From NCBI GenBank assembly GCA_013399115.1, contig VXAA01003136.1, positions 1 to 64,000 of the forward strand: 64,000 nucleotides of DNA, written 5' to 3'. Numbering within the stretch: the stretch's first letter is position 1; each line of letters starts with the position of its first letter. A program made the translations under genes and the position numbers. The notes under the pieces are model-generated. The model ran no database searches, had not been told where the DNA came from, and saw only the letters and a program-made list of their open reading frames with translations. Below are positions 1 to 13,146 of the stretch, one piece after another. Source of the stretch: Anseranas semipalmata. Lineage: Eukaryota; Chordata; Aves; Anseriformes; Anseranatidae.

Positions 1-690
1 CCACAGAGAGGGATGTGGGGGTTTCAGCTGATAGCAAGCTGAATATGAGCCAGCAGTGTGCCCTGGCAGCCAGAAGGGCCAACCGTACCCTGGGGTGCAT
101 CAGGCACGGCATTGCTAGCCGGTCGAGGGAAGTGATTGTCCCGCTCTGCTCTGCGCTGGTGCGGCCTCACCTCGAGCACTGTGTGCAGTTTTGGGCACCA
201 CAGTACAAAAAGGATGTGAAACTATTAGAGTGTCCAGAGAAGGGCTACCAAGATGGTGAAGGGCCTGGAGGGGAAGACATATGAGGAGCGGCTGAGGTCA
301 CGTGGTTTGTTCAGCCTGGAAAAGAGGAGGCTGAGGGGAGGCCTCATGGCGGCCTGCAGCTTCCTCACGAGGGGAGCGGAGGGGCAGGCGCCAACCTACT
401 CTCTTCAGTGACCAGCAATAGGACCCGAGGGAATGGAGTCGAGCTGCGACAGGAAAGGTTCAGGTTGTGTATCAGGAAGAGGTTCTTCACCCAGAGGGTG
501 GTTGTGCACTGGAACAGGCTCCCCAGGGATGTAGTCATGGCACCAAGCCTGTCAGAGTTTAAGAAGTGTTTGGACTATGCTCTCAGACACATGGTCTGAA
601 TTCTGATTTTTGGGTAGACCTGTGTGGAGCCAGGAGTTGGACTCGATGATCTTTGTGGGTCCCTTCTAACTCGGGATATTCTATGATTTA
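1..690 (+). mobile_element. CR1 LINE, 3' end, truncated by window edge
   Basis: This is the 3' part of a CR1 non-LTR retrotransposon. It carries the C-terminal end of the ORF2 polyprotein and a short 3' UTR. Frame 3 reads the typical CR1 block [17 protein letters not shown], then REVIVPL and [19 protein letters not shown] (to about 230). After a small indel near 230-245 the KTYEERLRS and [10 protein letters not shown] block continues in another frame. A second indel before 408 restores the first frame for [16 protein letters not shown] and [10 protein letters not shown], ending at the stop codon at 597-599. The 3' UTR (AGGAGTTGGACTCGATGATC, then the ATTCTATGATT tail) closes near 690. It aligns by eye with the copy at 13147-14501 and with the - strand copy at 40664-41556. 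The 5' side continues beyond the window. It is inactive because of the two frameshifts and the truncation. Confidence 0.95.
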
Positions 691-694
691 ATGA

Positions 695-3600
695 TAAAAA
701 GATGGGAGGAGGGAGGAGAAAATCTGCTTTCTAAACCTAAACTGTTTGAGTGTGCTTAGGCAAAAGGGTTTTAAAATGATTCTCCAAGTAGACAAATTTA
801 TCATTACAGGCTTAAACCTTGAAGTTGCATGCTTGAAAGTGCAGGGCTAAAAGTGGTCAGTGGTGTTGATATGTGTGTTTATATAAATTTATAACATGTA
901 TGTGAGCATACCATGCATGTGTTTTCTTGCATGTCCCAGTACACCTCTCATCATTTCAACTTTCAGCTAGTGGAACTTTTTATGAAGTCAGATTTTCCCC
1001 AGAGCAGAACAGCTTCTCTCAGTCTTGCTAATCTTTAAAAAACTCCTTTAAGCACAGTGCAAGACCCAGACCATTTGGGATGATGATGTTGGGTCTCTCT
1101 CACGGTGCTGTCTGTCTCTTCAATTCAAATGACACAGTCATTTGGCAGCTAAACTCTAAGGATCAAAAAGAGCTAGATGTTGAGTGGACAGATCTTTGTT
1201 TGCCAGCAATCAAGCCTCTGTTGAGCATGCCATTGCAGCTCAGATTTCCGTGTCTGCTACCGCTGACTTCATTTTGGCCATTAAATTAACAGCTTTTAAA
1301 ATGAGGGAAAGAGGAGGGGGTAAGAGCAAAAGTTAATATAGGAAGCTGTTGTATTGTCTGTCCACAGTTTTAAAAAGTCCCAACTGTTGATTGCTTTCAA
1401 TGCCAGGTTCTTTCCAAAACTTTTGCTAGTCTCAGTGTTATAAAGCAGGTCACTTCTTACATCTTGTGAACATGCACATTTGTTTTATGATTGTTCCAGG
1501 TAGATTTACATGTACATCCAGGGAGCGGTTCTCATAATGTCTCAGATTTACGTACATAAAAAAAGTACCTGAGTGTAAAAAATGAGGGAGGAAAACCCCA
1601 CTGCTCTAGTGCTTTTTGACAGGGCTGGTGTTTTGAAGTAACTTTATTTTATTATACTGTGAACCCTGATAACCCTTAACAATTGGAATTTCTTTTTGTA
1701 TCTATTTTTGCTAAGCTCAGTAACTAAGAGAGTCCACTAGTTGCGATAGCTTCCTACGTCTCGCATGAACCAATATATCAAATCATGATGTCCAAGCTGA
1801 TGCTAACTGTTCAGTTAAAAAATGATCTCTTATATAAGTTGAAGTATGCTGTCAGATATAGTGTGCTGTTCCTGTTGCCTCACTTGACATCACGCCATGT
1901 TCAGACAGTGATGAAACATAATGTACAATTTCTGCATGGCGCGGTATGTCGCTCGTATAGTTGCGCTGATGGTAGCGGGGCTGTGAGGAGCCCCAGCTCC
2001 TGCTGGGTATAACCCAAGAGGAAGAGAGGGTTCACAGCAGATGCCTGCTGGTACCTCCTGGAACACAGGGGCTTTCTGAAGGCCTTTGCTGCGTATGACA
2101 CATGGGTAAGCTTTGCTAAAAGTCTGGCCCTTCAGCAAGTCCTGAGTGGCTGAAGCAAGGCTTACCGGGGCTTAAACTGTTCCTTTCGGCAGTAGGAAGT
2201 CTTGCTAATGCGTGTCCTTGGGGCTGCTTGGAAAACAATATCTAGAGGCAGTAGGGTCTGGGGCAGCTGTCACAGGTGTCTGTGTACCATGGCTTTATCA
2301 ATACAGCTGACACAACATCCATAGCCATATAGAATACCTGAAGAAATGGGCGAGCATTTGCTGAACTATGCTTGTGTTATCCTCCCATCTTTGCTGGAAT
2401 TCATAGTTTCACCTGATCTGTTCATAATCAAGATGGAGAAACTTTTCCTTAAGCTTTTCTACAGTAAAAGTTGGTGGACTGTAGTAATCTTCTGAGAAAG
2501 AATAAATTGAACCCAAAGGAAAAGAGGTTTTATGCTTTTTTTAGATGGCTTTATGTAGAAAGGAACATTGCTAATGGAAGATATTAGACTTGATTATGTG
2601 GGTTGGTACACTCCAGTCTTTTGCTCTGACTTACAAGCAAAATTAACTAATCTGGTTTTTAATAGTTACACAGGCTTAAAAAAAATAATGCAGGTGAAGT
2701 TTTAAACGAGGCATTCTCTGCTTACCAGCAAATTATCAAGGGGCATGCTCTAGTTGCTCTACATAATGAAACTCACAAGATTGCTTTCAAAAGTAGGTAA
2801 GTTGTAACATTTCTTATTTTCACAATCTTCTAAATGATTTCAACCTTGTTGCTGTGGCTGGAGTGAATTCCTGTCTGTTTCTGTTGGCTGACCAGGGTTC
2901 AGACATCATGCTGTTCCTCTTTAAAGGGCATGCTGGTTTGTGGTGGAAAAATTTTTACAACATCCTCTGATAATCAAGACAAAAGTCTGAGGAGAGCATC
3001 CAGATGTAAATTCAGACAATAAATAGAGTAAGCCATTAGAAAAGCAGGAGTGATTGATACCAATTGGTACCATAAAAGAAATGTTAAATGTTTAAAATAG
3101 TAACTAAACACCTGGGATGCTAGTGATTAAAATGTGCTATTACTACGGCTATTCCTTTCTGTGCTTTATAACATTTTCAAAACTTTTGGGAACACTTTCA
3201 GACTTCTGATGAAGAGTTTCTGTGGTATTTAGAAAACGGGAGAGGGAAGGAGAAAGAAGAAAGGGAATTTGGAAACACTTCGTGAAAGTTGCATCCTCCG
3301 AGCTCAACATCCTGGGTGTGCTTGTAGTCTGACATAGAAATACAGAATAGTCCAAGCTGCATGTACTAAGAGTAAGCAAATGAAGCCAGACACAAGCAAT
3401 TGCTCTTTTCTTGAGCTCTCTTCTCCTGTCTGAGGCCCTTTCCTCCAATACCTACGTTTTCCTCATTTTGTACATCCAGAAGTCTAGGTTTCTAAAATTC
3501 TGGCATTTATAACATGGGTACAAACTAAGGAACGCAAGTGGGATCACTTTCTACAGCCCCCCTACTAAGCCTGTATTATTTCTCACAGCAGTTATAAACT

Positions 3601-6600
3601 ACTCTTATTCTGAGATTGGTTGTGTAAGAAATCGGAGGTACTCTGCCACTGCAGTCCTCTCAGTCATCACACATTCATATCATGTAACCCAGATGCCCCA
3701 TTTCAGTTTCGACACTCTTTGCCTTAGGAAGAATGGACTGAGTGAACAACAGGTCAGCTTTTTTATTTTTTCCCACCTACAAGCAAATAACCTTGTCTTC
3801 CCAAATGTCTTCAGCAAGTGGAAAACAAAATAACAGAAGTTAAGCCTCCATAGGTGAGCACGGAATACTCAAATTCAGACTAGCATAGTATTTCAGTAGA
3901 TTGAATAGTATTTGAATAGAGCTTTGTTCTACTTTATGGTTGACTGCAAGGAAATCCATGAGGTCCTGCTCAGGTGGGAGGACCATTCAGTGAGGCTGTT
4001 CCTATGTCTTGGAGACGGGCGTATCAGGTAAGAGAGAGGCTGGTGGGCAAGGAATCACCTATTCCACCTTTTTAGCAGAAAGATCATTAGGTTTCCTGAG
4101 GCTGAAGTAAAGACGGTAACGCACTGATTTGCTGATGTGCCTTGGTAGGAAAACCTGGAGATAATTTTCCTCCAGAAATTCCTAGTGCTGGAAAAATTAC
4201 TTTGCTGTTGAAACATTTGACCTTCTCCAAAATAAGTGCAGAAACTCAAGCTTGTGTTCCATGGCAATCACTCTGGATTGCTTGAGACCTTTACTTTTGG
4301 GAGGGGGGGGAAAGGGTAGTATTGTATGCTGCTGGAAAAGTTGTTCTAATCCTATTGATTTTAAATGGAGTGCATACTTTGTTTGCATAATGTGAACTCC
4401 AAAAATTTGTTTCATAATTCCCTGTACTACCTAGCTTCTAGGAGCAAAATGGCTTAAGCTGTCATGCGCAGATGCTAGAAGTATCTTAAAACGTGGAATA
4501 AATATTTTGCTGTTTCTTCATGAGGAGTGTTTTGTGTGGCAAAGCAGTAACTGAAACACCTTTTCTGCCTGCTTCCAGATGTGTTTTTTGATGCAGACAG
4601 GTACTATGAGATGTGATTTTTTTTGGGGGGGAGGGAGGGAAGCAGTTTGAAAGAACTGCTCTCAGTGCTGACTGTTAAATAATTCCCCCCCNACTACTTT
4701 CCCCCTCCTCTTCTGCCTGTTTGTCTCTTGGAAGAATCGGATGTTGGTAACTGGATTTCTAGCTATGTGCAGTCAGTTCTGCCACCAGCCTGTGTGTATA
4801 TTGTATTACCACTTTTCCCTCTTCTACGTGTGTCCCTGCATGTTATCTTGTAACCAGAAAGCACTGAAGCTCTCTGGATTTCCATTCAAAGGTTTGCAGG
4901 GCCTAATCTGAAGTCTAATAAGGTGAACTGGAAAACCTTCCACTGGGTCAAGCCCCTGAAGGCAGATTTCCTGTTAAACTCTGTCTTTAGCAGGTCTCAT
5001 TGCAAAAATAAGGAACCCTAAGATGTAACAGCATCACGAACATCAGTATAGTCCTCTCAGTAGCGCACTCTGGTTTCTGGTTACTTTTCTCCATGTCGAA
5101 TGAGCAAGGAACTTTGAAAATCATGTTAGCTTTTGTTTTTGAAGATTGAGAGCTATGCTGAGAAGAGTGTGTATGCAGTCTAAACCGAATCAGTTTTACA
5201 TTGTAGTTGTATTAGCTTTAATGGAGTTATTTCTCACTTAAAGTGAGTATTGTAAAACTTTATACCAAACAGCTTATATTTTACAGAGGAAAAAACAACA
5301 GTACATGCTTAAGTGATGTACAGCAGAGGCTGCAATGTTAAAAAGAGCTTTGCAACAATATAAATATGAAACTTAAAGTTGTATCAGCATTTGCTCTTAG
5401 AGGATTTGCTTTCTGACACTTTATATAAATCATGTTTAAAAAGTCTAGTGCTTAATGATAATGAATTTTAGAATCTTCTAAAACTTCTGTTATTCAATTA
5501 TATAAAGTTTTTTTTAGCCTGCTAACATTGTTAAATCTACAACTCTCAAAATCTTCAAAGTGAATGAGAACAAAAGCCCAACCAGCTGACCCTCCTTTTT
5601 TGAGTGTGTTTAATCCTGTTTATATTTTCATCTTTGTATTCCAGATTGCAGCTTATTATGAAATATGGAAAGGGTTCTAATGTTTGCACTTAGCAGTGCC
5701 ATCAACAAGTCTTCACATGAAAGTAAAATGAAAGAGAAGTCTCAAATTCATTGGTTGTGGTTTCCCATTCAAGAGATCCTATTATTCTAGCATTGTGTAT
5801 CTAATGCCTTGGATAGCTTTGTGCCAACACCTCTATTTTAACCTGCCCCACCTACTGCGTATTTTATAGCTTGGCTTTAAAATTCAACTCCTAGTTGAAA
5901 CTTGTCATAGCAAACCTCAGCTCAAGGGCAGATTTTCTTCATCATATTTTCTCATCAAAGGATTCCTTCATTTTTTTATCATTATTATTTTACAGGAAAG
6001 CTTTTTCAGGAATATCAAGCAGTCAGGCTATAGCTATGGTGTCTGTGAATGACTGCCATGGTGTATATGTACATACATTCAGCAAATACAGAATCCAGAT
6101 GGAATAAAAAGTAAATGTGTAACAACTGCAGTGACCTAAGAAAGTCTAGCAACTGTAAGATCTGTTTCAATCTGCAGACAATCTAAAACAACTCTGAGAA
6201 GTCTGATTCCGCCACCTGCAAATTAGCAGTGTCCCTGGGCAATTGGTTTAGAAGCTGGAGAAGACTTTGGAGAGTGAGAGAAGACTTTGGAGAGGTTTCA
6301 TTTGTGTTTGTTGGGGAAAATTTCTGTGAAATTAGACTAAATCTCAGAGAAGACAAAGCAGAAATCTGAGTCAGGGAATAAGAGGTCAAGTGGGGAAAAG
6401 CGTGGAGGAAGAGGGAAACGGAGGAAATTTGTAGTTGTAGAATTTCAGTTTTTCCTGCTGAATGACTCACTTGCTCTAGCTTGACCTTATCATGGGCCTT
6501 GGGAATTCTTTTCAATTGCAGTCTAAGGTCTTGGGACTTGTAGGAGGGGGAAACTCCTCTTTTCTGTGCCTTTATGCACCTATGTGGCAGATACGCTTCC

Positions 6601-9600
6601 AGCACTTCCGTGACGCTCAGAAGTGTTCTTGTCTTGAACTGGCTTTGTACAGTGCAGAAAACTACTGTCAGAGCAGGGCTGGCTGTCAGGCGTTTTGATG
6701 ACCTCCTACCCACTTGGCATCCCTAGGTAGTTAAACATCTTTCTTCAGGTATCTAGCAGGAATGTTATCCCCCAAATTGCAATGCCACAAATCTGTAAAC
6801 ATAGATTTGCATGTGGAGTGGGGAAGCAAAGTCTAGGAATGCCCATACCAGGTACAATTTTGAATCTGCTACAAAAACACAGAATCTAAATGAGCTTGAT
6901 CATTGGCTTTTGGTCCTGTTTCAACTGTAAACGTTTGTACTGATACCTCGCTGCAGTTCCCTTCTGTGCCTTGTGAATGAACTGTACTGACTCAATGTCT
7001 GAGGTTTAGGCTAATCAGATAATTTGCCTGCAAGCTCTGCCTCCATGTTCAGTACCTGGGTGAAGATATTAAAGGCTATTACAGATCCTTTTTCACTTGC
7101 CACCTCTTGAGGTTCTGATTTTATGCACAGTTTTCTTCTGTGAAAGAAGCTACTTAATAGCTCCTGCAATTACCAGATTATTTAATTTCTTTATTGGTGT
7201 AGCCTTGACCTCATTTTCTACTTGCAAATGCCATATAACCCAAAAGTTCCTCCTCTTTCTCTGCAAGAAATATAAGAGTGAGAGTATCACTGTCTGTGGA
7301 GGCTCAGATTTCTGCACTGTGAAGCTCTTGGTAACTTTTAATGGAAATTTAAAATGACCAAGAGTGTATAGAGAGGGGGGACAAGGAGAAGGAAGCTTAG
7401 AATAGTCTGGAAGGAAAAGCCAATGTTCTGGTGTGTAAACAGACTTTCGTTTCAATGGTGAAGAAGAGAGAAAAGTCATTTTCTTGTTCCAGCTAGAGAA
7501 ATGTGTAGCACAGGGGGCATTGACTTAGAATCGGCTCACATGCAAAGAAAAGAATTTTTCTGAATGGGCAGAGACTTGAGCAGGACTGCAGTGTGAGGGT
7601 GTGGGTTCTGGAACATTTGTTCTGCATGGCTGACTGATGGAATACGTGTTGAGGAAAGTCGTATAATGGTTCAGGCATTTTTCTCCTTGCATCAGGAGTA
7701 GCTTTATATCCAGGTACCATGTAAGTATGTTCTGGACAGGGAAAAGTGGCTTTTGCTTTCAAAAAAACAGATATGCACAGATGTGTCCTGCACAGCTCCT
7801 ACAACACAAACCTGACTTGCTCTGTGCTGTTTCTTGTCTTTAGTAAGTAATTATACTCTTATGCATTGTTTAATTTCTTTAAAAGACTTTTGGAGAGACC
7901 TTGTTACTTGTCTTTTGGAAATTCAAGTTGACAGTTACCCTTATATGCAATTTTGTTGCATTCTTCATTTTTATCAGCTGTGTGATAACCCCATCAGTCA
8001 ACTTGAGTAGGTTTGTAAGGTAGGCTTATTCTTCACAGAAACCATGTCAGCTGTTCTCTGAACAGAAAGAATTAATAGACACTGGAACAACCGCTATCCT
8101 TGCCTGTAATTTCCCTCTATAAACTCTTTGGCTCTAAGATGTTCCTAAATACTATCTGTTTGCCTAATGCAAGGCTTCTAGGCCTGTAGGTACCACTTTC
8201 ACCCCAAACCTTTTTTAGAGTTTAGAGTTGCATTTAGACTTACAGGCCACTCACAGGTTGGGGTGGGGTTTAAGAACTGAGGGTATACATAAATTCATAT
8301 TTTTGTGAAAGGCAAAAATGACAGAAATGACTCACAGTAGGCTTGATGGTTTGTCACAAGTCTGAGCTCAGAATGTAAAATTCTTTATCAATGTAGAAAA
8401 AACATTCAAATGATATGCAGAAATATAAACATCTTCATTCTTTCCTCTTATTGTCTTTGGCACTGGAGGATTTTAAGCTAATGTTATAGTTCATTACTGA
8501 ATACAAATATTTGACAAAATTGTGTAAAGTACTGAGAGTTTAACCTTTAGGTATCCTGTGAGGACTAATATATAAATAGCTTGAAGAGAAACAGTCAAAG
8601 ATTACAAATATGTGAAAGCAGTTCTGAACCTTTTCTACAAAAGAAAACTTACTTTTTGTAATATTCTCAGTTTTTCCCCCAAAGGGTTCTCCTTCACTGT
8701 GTTTATTCTCATGTTTTCAAAGTCCACTCTTCAGCAAGGCAAAGCAGCACTTGCACCAACAAGTAAACTTTGGGAAGACCATAAACATTACTCCACTGTA
8801 ACTTCAGCTGGTGAGATAAAGGGACACACTTTACAAATAGCTAGACTGGTAGTTGCGTCTCACAATTGAAGCAACTCCTTGTTCAAGTTCACAGACCATA
8901 TTACTCAGAAATTAATTAGTTAACCCACAGATGCAAGGAAGTGAGTACCTTCCACTTTCCAGCAGGAAAACAAGGATAGCCTGGTAATTCTGGTTACTTT
9001 CATTAGTAGAAGTCTGGTAGTAATGTTTGAATGTGTTTTTTTCACCAGCTAATGTGGAAGAGAGAAACGTTAAAACGTGACTGCGTGAGAATATCTTCTT
9101 AAGTATAGGAATGCTCAATAGCAGTTATTTAAAAAAAAAAAAAAAGACAAAATTGGTGTGACTATAGTAGCCTAAATTTGTACTAAAAAAAAAATTGAAA
9201 GATTTTTTTCACAGCTTACAGCTTTTTTTGGAAGGAAGGCAAGAAAGGGTAAGCATAGGAAGACAAGACCATCAAAGCATTCATTTTTTGTTTTCATTAT
9301 GGCCTTAACAAAAAGGGCTAAATGAGAGATAGCACTTAATGAAATTAAGTGGTAGAAGTGAAGGCCAGAAGAAAGAGCTGTTTACTAATAGCTAAATGCT
9401 CAGTATGTAAAACCATCTTTGAATTGATGGTGGTGGTAGTGGGGATACCTTGGAGAGTGGGTGGCCCAAAAAGCTGGGCCAAAAGTCTGTCTTTTTTTTT
9501 TTTTTTTTCCTTCTCTATAGAAGCAGCAGCATGGAATATGGGGGAAGAAACTGAAGAGTAATGCAGATCTGTGTAATAGTGATTTGCAAATGCATACTGG

Positions 9601-9879
9601 AGCAAATTCTCTGTACTTGGGGAATAATAATATTAAAAATTGCTGACATTGTTTTGACCTAATTAGTTTTTGACAATTCTGATATCATCGTTTTTTTGGC
9701 CAGAATAGCATGTCTGATGGACAAAGTCAAACCATTATGAAATGCCATTGTGAATTTGACAGCGTTTCCAGTACTCTCCTACATGACAGTGTTCTCCTAA
9801 CCAAGTTAAGGAAATATGGATGGTGGTGTACTTTTGATTGGAAAAAATTGGTCACCAAAATAGCTTCTAGTGATTAAGC
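695..9879. other. AT-rich non-coding stretch, no gene recognised
   Basis: I see no recognisable gene or young transposon here. Open frames are short and lack codon bias. The longest is 176 codons on the - strand (6183-6713); it is rich in Ser, Leu and Lys, matches no family I know and lacks convincing splice signals. Small local structures are a G-quadruplex-type motif at 4625-4639, a single N inside a C run at 4692, an imperfect 20-bp tandem duplication around 6258-6295 (GAGAAGACTTTGGAGAG twice), an A run at about 9130-9145 and a T run at about 9490-9508. A moderately GC-rich patch at 1930-2100 contains overlapping - strand frames but nothing I can name. The stretch fits intronic or intergenic sequence. 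Confidence 0.6.
4625..4639 (+). other. G-quadruplex-type motif
   Basis: G7-A-GGG-A-GGG follows a T run. It satisfies the four-tract G3 rule if the first run of seven G is split as GGG-G-GGG. A C run interrupted by a single N lies about 50 bases downstream, at 4685-4692. No promoter context is visible. Confidence 0.5.
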
Positions 9880-9899
9880 TGTCAACCAAAGAGAACAAG

Positions 9900-10480
9900 T
9901 TAGGTGAGGTCTTACAGGGCTGCGTTCTTAACTTTTTGCTAATTTCATTAATGATTGGGATTGATGGAACAAGGAAGATACTATCAGACTCAATAGCTTT
10001 ATTTGGGAGAAATTGAAACTCATGGGAAGGCAGAATGAGAATGGTCTAGACAAATCAGAGTGGTGGTCTGAAATCAGGAGATGAAGCTGAAATATAGACA
10101 CAAAGGTTTCTGCTTAGGATGAGGGGGAGTGGAAAAGGAGAAATAGGAGAAGCAGAATAATATCTTTTCCCAGTATAATATGAAATGACAGTATTGCAAA
10201 GAGAATCTGGGTTTTAGGCTAGATGTTAAAAAAATAATGAATACACATGAAAAAAATTAATGAACTACAATATGTGAGAAGAGGAACTGATTATCCCTCT
10301 TGTAGTGGTGACTATGAAGTCTCAGCTGGAAATGGTATTTTAAGAAATGCAAAACAATTGGCAAGAGTCCAGAGGAGAACTTCAGTAATGAATGCATTGG
10401 AAAACATGAGCTATGAGGAAAGACTGAAACTTAGAAAGGATTAAGACAAAACAAACTGTCAGGGATGGATTAGCATTCTT
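9900..10480 (+). mobile_element. Ancient CR1/L3-like LINE fragment (reverse transcriptase remnant)
   Basis: This is a strongly decayed but collinear relic of a CR1/L3-clade reverse transcriptase on the + strand. Around 9915-9965 the translation resembles the segment ending in FINDWD, the equivalent of the CR1 [10 protein letters not shown] block. Around 10030-10085 NENGLDKSEWWSEI corresponds to the [13 protein letters not shown] region. At 10360-10440 the frame reads ARVQRRTSVMNALENMSYEERLKL, the counterpart of the [23 protein letters not shown] block in the younger copies. The order is right, but many stops and indels intervene, including a purine-rich stretch at 10100-10160. Its divergence from the 13147-14501 copy suggests insertion long before the other CR1 elements in the window. 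The 5' and 3' limits are approximate. Confidence 0.6.
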
Positions 10481-10489
10481 CTTAAGTGA

Positions 10490-13089
10490 ACAAGTTGGGG
10501 TATGCGGTTTCTTGAGGTTCTTTTTAGTCCAGCATTTCAACAGCAGTAGTTTTGGACTCGGCAATAGCCATACCCTTATGGAAGCAGCTATTTGAACAAA
10601 ATGAGGGATGTGGCAAGAAGAGAGAGGAGGAGAAGAGACAAAGTAAGCACTGCTGATTTTGTTATAAATCCTTGAATTAGTAGATACAAACCTCATTTTT
10701 CTTAACTTCTTGGGTACTCAGAGTGTCTAAACCTCTCTAAATAAGGGATGGTAATACTACATCTATTAGATGTAATACTACATCTATTAGATGGCAGCTC
10801 GAATAGCCTGATAATAGGCTGCTAATATTAGTTTCCTTCTCCACCACCAACCACTGTCTTCCACCTGCAGCAATTTTGGAATGTCCTGCCTACAGGATGT
10901 AGTTCCAGATGGTCCCATGCAAGCTGTCTATTGAAATGGGTGAATTTCCACTGTTGGAATAAAAATGTGAAGCAAACTCTTGGGAGAATGCCATTCCTCC
11001 TCTTCTGAGGTAGCATGCAGACTCTTTTGATAACATCATAAAGGGAAGAATGAACTTTGTCCCAGTGCAGAGGTTCCCATCAGAGAGCTTCCCATAATTA
11101 TTCATGATACAATTTAAAAACAAGAAAACTTTAAAAAATAAGACTTCTAAATCCAACATTGTCACACCTTATCTTATTTAGAACAGGAATAGAACAGAAT
11201 TGAAATATGCAAAATTGAGAATGAAGAATTTTTTTTCTTGGCTTAAGATACAGATTCCTACCGTTGTTTACAATCTATACGTCTTCTTTTCTTTTGACTT
11301 CCTTTTTAAGGAACATAAACTTTACTGACACAGTGTAACATAGTGCAGAAATTGTGCAAAATGCAGATATATTTTAAAACTTCTAAACAGAAGTGTGTGA
11401 AAGTATCAGTAGGCTTATATTTTGAGACAAGGATGGACTATTTTTGTGGACAAGTAGAGGTTTCCCGAAATGTTCATGGAATGTCATTCTGCTGGGGTTT
11501 AACTCTTAGAATAAATACCACATCAAAGAGCTACAGCAGAAGTGTAGCTCTAGTTCCCAAGGTGTGTGTGGTTGAGAGTTGTGTGGAATTCTCGTTTGCA
11601 AAGCATTGAGGAAAACAGTCATAGCATCAGGAAAAAACAAACAAAAAAAACCCACAGAAATATATTTTTGATGAATGACATGATGAATGGGCAACAGGAA
11701 GAACCTGAAGTCCACCAGATGGACCCTTGTTCATCTTTTGCATATTCAAACATTCTCTGCTATGTCTGCAACAATCTCCTGAAAGCAAAAGCAGCACCTG
11801 AGTACTGCTGCAAATAGGCTGACTGAAATACAGGGGGCTGAGTGTGGTCAGGGTCTGTGCCCTGGCACAGCTCTCTAGCAGTGATAAGGGACAGGTGGGA
11901 AGTGTAAATAAGACCTAATAGATGTAATACAAGTTCCTCAGACCAACAACCAGAAATTTGAGAAATCTGCCAACTGCAACTTAGAAAGGAAGGATTATGA
12001 AGTTTTGATGAGTAAATTTAATGCTTGGAAAAGGTATGTTGCTTGTTTCACCGAGCAAATGCATGTTGCATGAAAAGAAATTCAGACAAGAAACTGATTT
12101 GAAGCAACTCAGCTAAACTCTTTGAAGTTGCCATAGTGTCCTGCATAGTCTCACCAGCTTTTCCTAGTGAAGAGTAGAGCAAATATTTTAGTTGTTTCAC
12201 ATGATGAAGTTTGTCAATAAGAAGTAAGCACTCAGAAAAGATCATCAGAAAATCCTTATTTCTGGACTTCATTTGGCTTTTTCTTGTAAATTGTACTGCA
12301 TTTTGAGTAGTCATCTTAAAGATTTATTTTTTTTCTGAAATTTACATCAGGAAATGCAAGTTAAGTGGCCTGAGTACATTTCAATTTTTTATCTTACTGG
12401 AGTAACAGTAATTTGTAGGTGCAGAGATCCTGAAAAATGCTTTGCAGATTTAGTTTTGATTTAAATCTAATTCAGCCCTGTAGCACCTCCATATTTAGAA
12501 AATTATTTTTCCCGATTCTTGTCCTCTGTGCTGAAGTTCCCAGATGAGTGACTGGGAGTTTTTGTACACGTTCATTATGCATTCAGATGCTGGTACATTA
12601 AGTTTTTCAATGGAACGCACATGCAGAAATGGAAGATCTCAGGATAAATCTATTGTAAGAAAAAAAAACACTCAAAAGCTCTCTTTCCAATGAACACTCT
12701 TTAGAATTCAGCTGCAAGTCTTACATTCCTTCCCCTCTGATTCCTGCAAAATTATGTATGCTTTTACAACTTTTTCTGGGGCATCTGTGTCTGTACAATG
12801 TGCGATAGGTAGCTGAGATAATTTTTACCCTTCTGTAGACAAAAGACATCTCTGAAAATGGTTTTCTGAACATTGTTAAAAGCAGTATTCAAAGCATAAA
12901 CAACTCACAATCTAATGCAGAAAATTCCTAACAAACCTATCCCAAATGTTGATGTTGTAAGAGATTTTCATGTTTTTAAATTGTGTACTACCCAGTTTTT
13001 AAACACTGTTCTGTCCAGTTCTCATGCCTGGGTTTACAGGGCTTCATGTTACCTGTCCAAACAAAGACTTATTTTTTCTTAATTGGAGT
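10490..13089. other. AT-rich non-coding stretch, no gene recognised
   Basis: Nothing here resembles a gene. The one clear local structure is the perfect 21-bp tandem duplication at 10752-10793. Short open frames on both strands overlap one another and look like chance. The first part (to about 10700) may be the unrecognisable tail of the ancient CR1/L3 fragment upstream. Confidence 0.55.
10752..10793. repeat. Perfect 21-bp tandem duplication
   Basis: TAATACTACATCTATTAGATG occurs twice head to tail (10752-10772 and 10773-10793) with no mismatch. Each copy contains the near-palindrome CATCTATTAGATG. The absence of divergence suggests a recent small duplication or replication slippage. Confidence 0.9.
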
Positions 13090-13145
13090 TAAGGATATAA
13101 GAAGAACATCTAAGAATGTAAGGATATAAGAAGAACATCTAAGAA
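13090..13145. repeat. 27-bp direct repeat abutting a CR1 insertion
   Basis: TAAGGATATAAGAAGAACAT... (27 bases, ending CTAAGAA) is present at 13090-13116 and again, identical, at 13119-13145, with the two bases TG between. The second copy ends where CR1-like sequence begins (about 13147). The repeat is not found at the 3' end of the element, so it is not an ordinary flanking target-site duplication. Confidence 0.85.
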
Positions 13146-13146
13146 A

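Noticed and set aside
1890..2138. Overlapping - strand frames in a GC-richer patch
   Set aside because: Both frames are short, lack splice signals and have no recognisable motif.
6183..6713. 176-codon - strand open frame
   Set aside because: It has Ser/Leu/Lys-rich composition, no motif, no codon bias and no good splice signals. A + strand frame overlaps it. Most likely chance.
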